Shown here: one piece after another, positions 1 to 10,586 of the stretch
Position numbering within the stretch: position 1 is the stretch's first letter
How the letters are laid out: every line of letters begins with the position of its first letter
The notes under the pieces: generated by a model
Told to the model about the DNA's origin: nothing
Database searches by the model: none
The model's input: the letters and a program-made list of their open reading frames with translations, nothing else
DNA from: Spizellomyces punctatus DAOM BR117
Lineage: Eukaryota > Chytridiomycota > Chytridiomycetes > Spizellomycetales > Spizellomycetaceae
NCBI RefSeq assembly: GCF_000182565.1
Contig: NW_015971544.1
Span: 308,622 to 372,621 of the forward strand
DNA length: 64,000 bases
Reading direction: 5' to 3'
Translations under genes and position numbers: made by a program

Positions 1-53
1 AGGAACGGAAAAAGTTGCAGCGAAGACTGGATGAATTGGAGTTGGGTATTTAA
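1..53 (+). CDS. 3' end of an unidentified gene (partial)
   Basis: An open frame enters from the left edge (frame of base 3) and stops at a TAA ending at 53. The 16 visible residues are charged and leucine-spaced (ERKKLQRRLDELELGI), as in the end of a coiled coil. Nothing more can be said about the product. The following 430 bases hold no continuation, so a real C-terminus is plausible but unproven. Confidence 0.4.
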   Translation, partial: ERKKLQRRLDELELGI

Positions 54-486
54 ATGTGACGGTAGACAAATAGTTTTTAGGAATAGGTTGAGAGTGTCGG
101 CGGGGAAGGGTATCCATCCTATAAGGGCAAGGAAGGATATCTCGTTGCTTCCTGTATCTTTTAGTTCCGCATTTTTTTTTTGATTTTCTAATTTTATTTT
201 GGAGACAGACTGCATTGTTTGGCTCAAGGAGTATGTCCACATTATCTAGTGATGTGCACGGTTACAGTTGTAGTATTGTGGATGGAGCGAGAACGGTGAG
301 GCGATTGGCCTCGTTGATTCACGTCAGCTTTGGGCAATGAATTCCTTTGCAGCCCTGATCACATTCGAGCCTTACGCCTGGTAAGGCCAAATGTATCTTT
401 GTTAATTATCAATATCAAGAGTAAAATCTCCCATCTCTACTATATACGAGTCAAACCCAATATCATGCATAAAAGCCCCCATTCTA
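54..486. other. Intergenic, no gene seen
   Basis: This is a convergent spacer between the left-edge partial gene and the 3' end of the phosphatase gene. It contains T-rich tracts near 173-180 but no supportable reading frame, tRNA or repeat. Confidence 0.5.
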
Positions 487-2394
487 CTAGTTAAACTGTT
501 GAACGCTTGTGATCCTTCCTGACCCACTTGCAGTCTCCACTATGGCATCAGTGGACTCTAGACGCGTTCTTCTATCGACAGCAGCAACGACCACATACTC
601 TGTTGACACCTTCTCCGCGGTAACCGTCACAACCATGTATCCATGGTCCTTCCCATTGCCAAACTTTAGATGAGGCTGGCTCATTCTCAAGCCAGCTACA
701 GCCACAGCGCCCGCACCAGGGCTGGTCACACTCGTGCCAACAAACTCCACCAACACCGATCCGCGCCCGGAAATGGGGCCGTATTTGAAGATATTGTATG
801 GGTCTTCTGGTACATCAAAGGCGAACGCTGTGTGAATGTCGCCAGTCAAGATGACAGTGTTTTGGATGTTATTGTCCGTAAGGTGCGACATGAGCCGAGC
901 TCGGGATGCGGGATATCCGTCCCAACTGTCTGCACCAGTCAACTGGCCCAGAATCTTCATTGGTGAAAAAGTGACTTGGTTGCCCAAAAGGCGCCATTGT
1001 TTGCCGCCTTGACTGGACTTTGAGAGTTCATTGTAAAGCCAGGATTCTTGATCCGCACCCAGGATCTAAAGTTCAAATGCAAGGATATGAGCCACCAGAA
1101 AAAAAAAAGAAACATTGCTGGAAATTGAGAAAAGTAACTCACAGATCGGCCGGGTGCATTGATTTCTTGTGTTTTCCTCAAATCCGTCTTATCTCTGCCA
1201 GCAATTCTCGTATCCAGCATTATCAAATCCAACAGCTTTCCAACATGGAAACTACGGTAAATCTTGCCCTTTCCATCAATCACGGCCGACCGAATGGGCA
1301 TGTATTCAAAGTATGCCCGCATGGCTGCAAGTTTGCGTTCTTCCCAAGGACCTTGCGTAGAAGGGTTGTGGTTCCCTGCGCCGTCTTTCCACGCGTTGTC
1401 GGCGAATTCATGATCGTCCCAAACGGTAATCCACGGGACGTTTTGGTGAGCGAGCTGTAGATCTGGATCAGTTTTGTATTGGGCGTGGCGGGTGCGGTAG
1501 TCTGAGAGTCTGTTGAGGGTAACATGTTGGCCGGTCTGTTGTAGTAAGACATGTCTCAAACCGTACACAAAACACTTACGTGACAATATCCTTGTCAGGT
1601 TGAGGAATGCGACCGATTGCTGTCCCATCACCGTACTTTTTGTTTGCATATTCATAGATGTAGTCCCCCAAATGCAGCACAACGTCCACATCTGTGCGGT
1701 GTGAGATGCCATTGTATGCATTGAAAAATCCATAAGGGAGGTTACTGCAGCTGACGACGGCCAATTTGTAGCTTTCAACGTCGGCATCCTCGGTAGGAAG
1801 CGTGTGGGTCTTGCCAATGGGAGATGTGGCAGTTCCGGAAGGGGTCTGAACCACAAAGCGGTAGTAGTAAGTAGTCGCGGGTTGGAGACCTTTTACGTCC
1901 ACTTTGACAGTGTAGTCCACGTCGGGGGTTGTCACCACTGTTCCATTCTGCACAAGCGAAGAAAATGCTTCTGTTGTTGAAACTTGGTAGGTTACTGGAA
2001 TGGCGGTATCTTGTGAGGTGACCTTTGTCCAGATGCTGATTCAAACAATGTCAGGAAGTGCTTACGACAGCCCTGGACGAAACAGCGTAAGAAACACTTA
2101 CATGACGGCATCTGACAACGGATCACCAGAGGCCACACCGTGCCCAAACTTCACAGTAGGAATGGGTGCCCCTTTTGACGGTCCTGATGGAGGAGGAGGC
2201 CGGGGTTTGGGCACTGGCTTACCAATCTGGATCTGTCGCCGCAGCAATTCATGATCGGGTTTTGTGACAGCAAGGGAAGGATAATTGACGATAGGCGAAT
2301 TGAAGGCCAGATTATCCTGGAACTCGACGGGGGATGCGACCGGAGCTGCCAAAGCCGCAACGGCAAAGAAGACGGGAACGAGTAGTACTTTCAT
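487..2394 (-). CDS. PhoD-family alkaline phosphatase/phosphodiesterase, secreted
   Basis: Four exons (2394-2102, 2035-1580, 1509-1143, 1065-487) join in frame to 564 residues. The start gives a clear signal peptide (MKVLLVPVFFAVAALAAP), followed by a Pro-rich linker. A fibronectin-like N-terminal PhoD domain comes next (AVIIWTKVT). The metallophosphatase core then shows the expected metal and active-site motifs in order: VVSCSN, LHLGDYIYEY, VWDDHEFADNAW, LDTRIAGR and TGDIHTAFAF. The family hydrolyses phosphomonoesters or diesters outside the cell or in secretory compartments, typically for phosphate scavenging. Introns are 66-77 nt with GTAAGT or GTGAGT donors. The exact substrate cannot be told from sequence. 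The family call is firm; the exon edges were chosen by hand. Confidence 0.9.
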
Positions 2395-3945
2395 GAGGTA
2401 TAAAATCCACCTTCTTGGTTTGCAAGATGCTGCAGAGAGGTGACAGGTCGACGTTGGTCTTACCGCTGCAGGAAAGGACACAAATTCAGGTCCGTCCTTT
2501 TTAAAGGACCCCACATTCTTCCCCCGTGGAACGTTCTCTTTTCATGAACCAACCAAGCAACAACAAAATGCGGACCACAAGTACTGGCAGTATGGAAGCA
2601 TGCATGCAATTTTGAATAATAATGGGCATTTGATCGTCTTTTGATTTTCTTTTTTTTTGGTCAGCTCAAGCGGTTTACTTTTGACATTTCACGCCTTTTG
2701 CTGGCATTTAACGGCCTTTGCACGCAGGCACGTGGAGCTGATTTCGACCGCTTTTTTCCTGTGCGTGCATTCTTTATGTGCCTTTTTCTGTTGATTGCCT
2801 TTATTGCCATGTTTTTACCATCTTTTTTTAGGGGGATTTTCCAATTGGGAACTTTGGAAAACGGGAAGTTTACGTTAGGACTAATTAAAGAAATTGACGG
2901 ATGGCAAAATGAAAAAAAAATGGGCAACACTCACCCATGCCATATGTATGATAAGAAGCCGGATTTGTTGTGGACAGTTCTAATGTCCTTTTTGCAGTAG
3001 AGCACGTTCGTGTTATTGGACAACGTCAAACCAAGATGCTGCATTGGAGGTGTTTACGATCATTGTCTTGTTCAACGTATGGGATGTCAAGTGGTATATT
3101 TATGATTCCGGGAACTTGGGGAACCCCGATGCGGGAACTCCGATTGAAAAAAAAAAACCTCATTCTCGTATGGAGGGAGACTCTAGGCGCCAAGGGTTCA
3201 CCAGCGAATACCTTGTGCACTTGGCCTCTCTTGCACGTTTTCTTTGATGCACGTGCTGTTTTAACAACTAGCGATGCTCGGCTACATATTTAAACGACTG
3301 ATTCCTTTGGCCCTTTGGCTACTGCATTTCCCTGCAGCATTCCTTGACAAGATGCATTGTTGAAAATGTCTTTTCTTCCATGTTATCGTTGCAGTTGAAA
3401 AAGTTCCAGCACCCAATAAACACTTATCAATCACGCGAGTCGTTCTTGCAACCTCAAATCCCGCGTTGTAGGTGATCACACTGTGCACACAACCTAGTTG
3501 GCACCTCAGCGTCGAAACAGTCTGGTCCATCAACAGTGGATGTTCATTCCCCTCGTAGGTTGTCGACATGAGTGATGCAGCAGCGCACTAGGGTAAGCCC
3601 TCGGACCCTTTTTTCAGTCCGTGACCGTGCATCGGCTGCTGATAGCAGGCATGTCTGCATACACAATGGACAAAAAAAAACGACAAGATCTGTAGTGAGA
3701 CAAGTCGTTTGGAAATAAGGAACCAATTTCACACATCCAAGATTCAATTCTAGAATGCATTCGAGTGTATGTGATCGGAAATTGGCCGCAGAAATTTAAA
3801 GCTTTGGGTGACTGTGCCTTCATTCAAGTAAGCGGCCGTCACACGACAAAAGAAGCGTTGAACTTTGAGTTTTCCAGATGTGTGCTTTTTGTTCCTTGTT
3901 AACGTCTTTTACTTACAGTTTTCTTTCTTCTGTACATTGTTGACG
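2395..3945. other. 1.55-kb intergenic region, no supportable gene
   Basis: This is the shared upstream region of the divergent phosphatase (-) and SH3 (+) genes. It is AT-rich with many homopolymer A/T tracts. Open frames such as 2641-3000 (+) and 3282-3569 (-) are short, lack recognisable domains and have no clear splice partners. Confidence 0.5.
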
Positions 3946-6231
3946 ATGGTCGCAGTTGGCGTCGTCGTAGGAATCGTGCTGGGGGTGGTATGCATCTTCT
4001 TGTTCGCCTTTGTTGTTCATCAAATGAGAAAGGGCTCAAAAACGATACAAAGCGATACATTGGCGGATGAGACTACTAGAGGACACGATACAGCAGAGAA
4101 GGGGCTAGTGGAGCATGGTACCAATGCACTGCAAGTGCAAGACAGGTCGCTGGAAAATGCTCCACGGTCAACATCAGAGCAGACATTGTCTGAAAACGAA
4201 AGCAAGGGAAAAAGTGAGCTGGTATCACTGACCCTTCAAAAGTCAGTACAACCAGAACAGAGCATTCCACGCACGTCCATCGACCGCTCCCGCTCCCCTA
4301 TCAACCGCGTACGTACTCCTACCTCTCCCCTATCCCAAGTTACGAATGGCACAACGCTCGCTTCGGACGATGACCGAAGAAGTATCACAACAGCAGCCTC
4401 TTCAATAACAACTCGCAAAAATAGTACTGGAAGTGTGGTGCTGAGGGCGTCCGTCGACCTTCCACGACGGACAGCAAGCCTGGAAGCAAATGCGGGGAAG
4501 GGTGGGGCAGCGGCCATTGTTGCACCACGATTGTTGGGCACGCAGCTTGCACTTCATTGGTTCAGAAGGAAAGTGTCAGATGAAATTACTGTCAAGGCTG
4601 GGGTGAGTACTGTGCATTTTTATTCATGAAATGACTTTATCCTCACTCACGTTATGCATGTCCAGGACCCAATGTCCATTTACCAAACCTACCGTGACGG
4701 CTGGTGTCTCGGAATGAACTGGCGCTCTGGACAGTCTGGAGTATTTCCCCTTGCTGCAATTTCTCCTGAAGAAGCACAAAAGTTGGCGTCTGAATACCCA
4801 GAACCAGACGCACCACCCACTGACTCCCCTCTGCCGTCTATCACGTCACCATCTCCTGTACCGCCGCCCTCATCACCCGATCCGGTCACGTCTTCACTTT
4901 TGTACAGTTTGAATTTATCAGGGGCAGCGCCAAATGCCTCGCATTACTCCCTAACATCGTCTTCAGTTCCGTCTTCGACGCATTGGGGTGTGAGGGAGCT
5001 GAAACCAAGAGGGTTCCGTCGACCGAGCGTAGACAGAGAACGGGCGAGTAATTCTGGGCGGATATCAGCAAGACCTGGCAGACCAGATGTGGTGGCTGAC
5101 CCGGAAGTCTCTGACCTCGCCGCTGTTTACTTGGCTGCTATGGACAAGATGGATGATGAAAGCAATGTTCTCTCTCCTATTTACCGAGACTCGTACACCT
5201 CCCTCCAAACTCACGCTGAGCGCCTGGCCATAAGCCTCAACTCGGTTTCTCCCCATCCGGTTGCATCGTCCCTGCAGAAACAAGCCGGCAAGCTGGTTGA
5301 AGATATATCGGTTGCTTCTAAAGAGATTGCTTCGGAAATACCCAAGGATCCTAAACGGGCCTCCCGAATGTCTATTCCCGAAGCGAGAAAATCGGTTCTT
5401 CAATTGCATAATGAAGTGACCAAATTCTTTGATGAAGTCTTCACAGATACGGATAACGTACCGCCTGTGCCGCCGATTCCAGACTTTGTGCGTAGAGTGT
5501 CGGGAGATGCACAACAAGACGATGCCGAAGGAAGTGAGCTGCTGGCTACGGAAGATGAGGATGAGCCCAGGAGGAACTCATTCGTAAATGAATCCAATGA
5601 TGGGTCACCTTTATCTGTCGTGTCCGGTACCGGCCCATTACACCCGTCCTCTGAAGACATCTCTCAGAGTCCGACGCACCAGGCACAATCTGAAAAGGTG
5701 GCCATTCCTGAAGACGATGACGCGGACGATGATATCCCATTGCATGTTATTGCGGAGCAGGCTAATGCTGTGCAAAACAATCAGTCGACTCCTGAAATAG
5801 CAGATACCGCGGACAGAACCTCTGCAGAGGATGAGCACCCGAAAATGGTGGAAGTGGAAGAACACAAAGCTCTGGAAGCGCAAGTGAATGACGATAATGG
5901 TCAACATGATCAACAGAATGAAGATGCCGCATTGGTAGTCATCGATGCCGACACTCAATCCGAGGATCTAGAACAGCCGGCGGGAGCAGAGCCATTAGCT
6001 GTTATAACTGCTACGATGGCTGACACCGAACCAGAACAGTTAACGCAGCAGATTGATGACCAGGAATCCCAGATATTAGACAATGAGCCCCCCTCCATAG
6101 TCAAAGTGGAAACAGCCTCTCAGGAGCCGCAAAGTAAAATCGATGACCACCTGATTTCGGACACCACACACCAGAAAACCACCCCCGTGTTAGAAGAATC
6201 CATCCTTCAGGCGCCTACTGCGACTGCCTGA
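3946..6231 (+). CDS. Single-pass membrane protein with cytoplasmic SH3 domain
   Basis: Two exons (3946-4602, 4666-6231) give 740 residues. The N-terminus is one transmembrane segment (about residues 2-24, VAVGVVVGIVLGVV) followed at once by basic residues, suggesting a short outside tail and a cytoplasmic body. A Ser/Thr-rich linker leads to an SH3 domain at about residues 196-255. The usual ALYDY reads ALHWF, followed by DEITVKAGD, DGWCLGMNW and GVFPLAAI; the intron falls exactly between VKAG and DPMS. After a Pro-rich stretch (PPPSSPDP), a conserved-looking helical block occupies about residues 365-510, and the tail is very acidic. The arrangement recalls fungal cortical TM-SH3 proteins (Fus1-type), but identity is not established. 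ATG 3946 is the first in-frame ATG; an upstream exon cannot be excluded. Confidence 0.75.
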
Positions 6232-6661
6232 TCCTGGCACGCTGGCGGCTACCATCCATGACACCTCGCTTCCAATATGACCTCTGCTGTTTTGGACCCC
6301 ATGTAGTAAACCATTTATTATAGATTCTAAATAGACCCCCAAAAGAATAGATTTTTTTTTTAGAATTGGTAGTTTGTTGAAAGCGTTTGGAAAATTAAAG
6401 TTGCGATTGCAAGGGCACATGATGACATAATACAAGCCACATTAGCCAGATTACGTGGCTTAAATGTTTACGCATGGGGGCAGTGAAGATATCAATGATC
6501 TCTCCTTCCTTCCGAACTGTATTTTAGGATATTCAGCCTTTCAACCGTGCTTGGCATCTTTTTGATTTTTTTTATACCTCATGATTGTACGGTGATAGGT
6601 TTCCTTTTCTCTTGTAAAGTTCTCCTTTTCTCTTTAAGTTTTTGTGGGTGGATTTGACGAC
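6232..6661. other. Intergenic, promoter of the RING gene
   Basis: This tandem spacer has T-runs at about 6352-6361 and 6564-6572. No gene, tRNA or repeat is supported. Confidence 0.45.
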
Positions 6662-7991
6662 ATGGCTGAGGTGATCACATCTGTCGAGAATGGTCCCAGT
6701 AATCTCGAATCTCAACCACAAATCCAACCACAATCCGAATCCGCAACCCAAGAGGAGTCCAACACAACGGCCGCACCCGACTCTTCCGCAAATCCAAATT
6801 CGGCGCCCACTCACGGCCGTCGACGGACATTTCTGCAGAAACTGTGGCTCATTGTTGAAACCACATACAATGTCATCCACCTGCTTATCCTTATCATCTT
6901 TCTCTCCTTGTATCGATCATCTTGCGATGCACCGCTGAATGTTTACCTGATTGGTTTACTCGTCATGGAGGTGGTCTACGGGGTGCCGGCCAAACCCATC
7001 ATGTATTTCGTGGACCGGCGACCAGAATGGCGGACGAGCAATGTTTGGAGGAGAGTGAGAAAGTTGTGGGGGACTTGTGCGGGGGTGGATGTCGTGTGGT
7101 TTGTTGTTGGAAATGTGTGGGTTTTCAGGAGCCAGACTTGGTATGCTTTGCTTTGTGTCGTTTTTGGCCACCACTTGTGCTCGTACTGATTGTCGTTTGA
7201 TGCTTTATCTTAGCAAGACGCAGAATCCCCAGCTCTACTGGCTTACTTTTGCCGAAATTATTGTTCGATACGCCACGATTGTCCTTCCCCTAACCCTCTT
7301 CCTCATCCTTCTCTGCGTTTTCCGGGGCCGTGTTCGCCGAGATATGCTGGGGTACCCAGAACTCCAAACAGGGTTAACCCCTCTGGAACTCACCCGCCTC
7401 AAAACCTTTTCCTTTAATGAACTTTCCCTCCCATCTCAGGTTGAAATCATTGTAGATGACTCTTCACATACCCCAAATTCCCACTTGTGCTCTGTTTGTC
7501 TCACCGAATACGCCCCGCACGATCGATTAAGAGAGCTGGCATGTCATCACCGGTTCCATAAAGCATGTATCGATCAATGGCTGTTGGATGATCCCCGTAC
7601 GTTGACGGGTGGACATCGGACTTGTCCGCTTTGTGTACGGGAGGCGATAAAAGAAGAAGATCGGGATCCAGAATGGGTTGCGAGAAAGAAGAGGGCAGAT
7701 GAAATTGAGAGAACAGTTGAGGGGGATATGAGGAGGGCGGTGGAGGAGAGTAGGAGCGAAGCTGTGAGGAGAGCTGAGGCCGCCAGCGGAAGTGGGGAAG
7801 GTGGGGCACCTGCAAATGCAGGTAACGCCCCAGGATCTGAAGATACCGGTGGGGAGGTCAGTGGAAATCGGGAGAGTAGTGCCCCAACAAGGGCCGACGC
7901 TAACGGGCGGGAAAGCACAGAGTCAGTGGGAGAGTCTTGTGCTCGGCCTTCTGTGGAGGAGGTGCGGACAGAATCTATACAACAAACATAA
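6662..7991 (+). CDS. Multi-pass membrane RING-H2 E3 ubiquitin ligase
   Basis: Two exons (6662-7140, 7214-7991) encode 418 residues. An N-terminal Gln/Ser/Asn-rich cytosolic segment is followed by about four hydrophobic helices (NVIHLLILIIFLSL, VYLIGLLVMEVVYG, VDVVWFVVGNVWVF, TIVLPLTLFLILLCVF). A RING-H2 finger follows: CSVC, CHHRFHKACIDQWL, then CPLC. The spacing between the sixth and seventh zinc ligands is lengthened by a DPRTLTGGH insertion. The C-tail is acidic, with an Arg/Glu-rich helix and Ser/Gly-rich low complexity. Membrane RING-H2 proteins of this kind act as E3 ligases in quality control or trafficking; the substrate is unknown. An intron with donor GTATGC and acceptor TTAG restores the frame between SQTC and KTQNP. 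Confidence 0.85.
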
Positions 7992-8322
7992 ACGCGCAAT
8001 GTAACAAATATATACTATGTAGTTGCATACCTCATGCGTCGTAACCCTTAACAAGACCTAGAGGATATCTCTTCTCTAGTATGAGCCAACAGCGTTGATA
8101 ACTGATCCCGATCAGTGGAACTGATAGTATCTGTGAAAAGAACCCCACAGCCGCGCCAATAGCGCTGTCAAAAACAGCGTAGGATAGGCGACCTTTATAG
8201 GCACGAATATATGGTACACAAAGTACAATACAAAATGTATTCTGTAAATCATCCTAATAATGAACATGAAAAGAAGCATAAAAAAAAACCATAGCAGTCT
8301 ATATATCCAATGCAAGATAATA
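7992..8322. other. Convergent 3' spacer, no gene seen
   Basis: AT-rich sequence between the RING gene and the MFS gene 3' ends, probably both 3' UTRs. Nothing else is supported. Confidence 0.45.
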
Positions 8323-10164
8323 CTAATGTGCAGCGAAAACAATGCTCCCGCCACCAATGTCCTCTAAACAACGCCCCTTGGTCTCCGGGACTCTAATGTA
8401 CACGAAAGCCCATCCAATCACCACCGCACCAGCGTAAATCAAGAATGTGCCGGCGGGAGTAATGAGGTGAGTAATTGTAAGGAAAGTAATTGATATGAGA
8501 AAGTTTGTAAACTGTAAAGAAAAGGTGTCGGTTCGGTATTTTGCAATCAATAAAGAAAGGGAAAACTTACCCAGTTGGCTGCGATCGCAACACCGGCGCC
8601 CTTGCCGCGGATTTCGAGAGGGAAGATCTCAGAGATAATGATCCAGGGAACGCAACCTGAAAAATGTACTCATCAGTTTTTTGGTTAACCTTGAAAAAGG
8701 CACAGAGGAAATAGAGCGACATACCTAATCCAATCGCATAAAAGAACACATATAGAACCAAACTCAATAATGCAACCCAACTGACTCCAGACACTTGTCC
8801 CACTCGATCACCAGTAGCCAGGACGGTCCCCTCCACAGCTCCAGAACTCAACACATGAAATGTTGCGCTTAAAACTATCAATCCCGCCGCGACGCCTACA
8901 AGCGTTGTCAGTAGCAGCCATCGTCGGCCGGTTCGGTCAATGAGGCGCATTGCTGTTAGCGAGCCAAAACAGTTGGCTAGTGCAATGAAGGTTGAAAAGA
9001 GGATCGCAGATGATTTGGAGGGGAAGCCGGCCATACGGAGGATGGTAGCGGAATAATACATGATAGTATTGATTCTAGCCAAGGATTGGGTTAATGCTTG
9101 ACACAGCCGAAAGCCATCTAAAACACTATGAAACCCACCCACTAAATTGCTGCAGAACCTGCAATCCAACGGCTATCATCAACGCTGCTCGGTACTCTGC
9201 ATTCAAAAGCATCTCTTTAAACGGAACCTCCTCTACGATGTGACTCAGGCTCTGCTTTATTGACTCAACCTCAGACTCCAGCTCCTCACTCGTAGTCTTA
9301 CTGGGCCGGACACTCGCCAGAACATCATACGCCTCTCTTGTGCGTCCTTTCTGAACAAGGTACCTTGGGCTCATAGGCATCAAGCTCATGCCAAAACACT
9401 GAATTACCGCCGGAACGGCAGCAAGTCCCAACATCAGTCTCCAATTGCCGCTCGAATGGGGGTCATCTGGGGAATCAGATAAGGCGTAGGCAACGAGATA
9501 CGAAACAAGCTGGCCAAGCGCAATGAAAAACGCATTGAAATTGACCAACATCCCTCTGATAGCTGGTGGCGAAAGTTCTGCAATATACACAGGCACTGCA
9601 GCACCGGACCCCACAGCAGCACCTGCAATCAACCTTCCAAGCAACAATAGCCCCCATCCACCTGCCACAGCCATGATAACGGCCCCCAAAACAAACACAA
9701 CAGATGCTCCCACAATAACATATTTCCGCCCCCATAGATCTGTCATCTTTCCAGCCGCCAGACCACCCGCAACAGCACCCGCAATGACACCGGAAACAAT
9801 CAATTCTGTTTCAAAGTTGGAAAGCGAGAACTCGTCTTGGATGTACAGCGTTGCGCCAGAGATGATGCCTGTGTCGTAGCCTCCCAAGAATCCACCGAGT
9901 GCTGCACACGAAGAGAGAAGAACAATACGGACGTTGGACGGAATACGCCATTTGGAAGGAGCACTGGAAACAAGAGGTGTGGCTGGCCTTATTGAGTCGT
10001 CTGAGAAACATGGACAGAAAAGATAAGCCATTACGTGCCAAGGAATTTAAAGATTCATCATTAAGATTAGCCATTCTCCTACCATCATCCTGCTGCACGT
10101 TCAAGAGCGCGGCGCTTGACGTGTCTTGTGAAGAGGTCTCCAGCGACCGGTAGGAGGAAGTCAT
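8323..10164 (-). CDS. MFS proton/myo-inositol (sugar) transporter
   Basis: Five exons (10164-10083, 10000-9139, 9074-8725, 8656-8571, 8511-8323) give 522 residues. Sugar-porter signatures are intact: GGFLGGYDTGIISG in TM1, DLWGRK in loop 2-3, IAELSPPAIRG at TM5, QQFSGINTIMYYSA at TM7, DRTGRR in loop 8-9 and PETKGR after TM12. The pairing QQFSGIN-TIMYYSA is characteristic of myo-inositol/H+ symporters (ITR1/HMIT group), so inositol is the favoured substrate; other polyols or hexoses remain possible. Twelve membrane segments are expected. A first exon starting at 10164 was chosen because an 82-nt GTAGGA...CAG intron joins it in frame and supplies a normal hydrophilic N-tail. Starting at 10031 would lose that tail; an upstream in-frame ATG lies at 10212. 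Confidence 0.88.
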
Positions 10165-10586
10165 GACCAACAATGTAGTCCTCGACAAAGGGACCAAATG
10201 CAGATACAACAAGTCAAGCTGCTGCGGGCTCCAGTTTTTCTCTTGTTACTGCTTATTCTTTTCTTGTTGAGCTCGTCCTTGGGTTATCGTCAAAGTGTGG
10301 ATAACAAGTCGTCTTGGAAAACTCAAAAGGTTCAAGAAGGGACCCGCACCAAAGTGGATCATCTGCCAGCCACACGCCACACGTAAGCCACATGGATCGG
10401 ATACAATATGACATAATCACACTTTCAAGATAGAGAGATATCAAGCAACGAATATCACACCTTCACGATGTATTGGCAATCACCTCCACACTATGCAAAA
10501 ATGCTTTACCTATACCATCATAACACAACCTCGCACACAAAATTACAGAAAATCAAGGAATAAATAATCACCCAACCCCCAATCCT
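10165..10586. other. Intergenic, upstream of the MFS gene
   Basis: This region holds the MFS promoter and the 3' UTR of the nucleolar gene. No reading frame or motif here can be supported. Confidence 0.4.

Noticed and set aside
2641-3000. 119-codon frame on the plus strand
   Set aside because: Composed of Phe/Lys from A/T homopolymers; no domain, poor start and no splice partners.
3282-3569. 95-codon minus-strand frame starting MSTTYEG
   Set aside because: Start looks plausible but nothing later supports a family or promoter; kept out as a possible chance frame.
7574-7999. Long antisense frame opposite the RING gene tail
   Set aside because: Shadow of the low-complexity Glu/Arg/Ser/Gly-coding strand.
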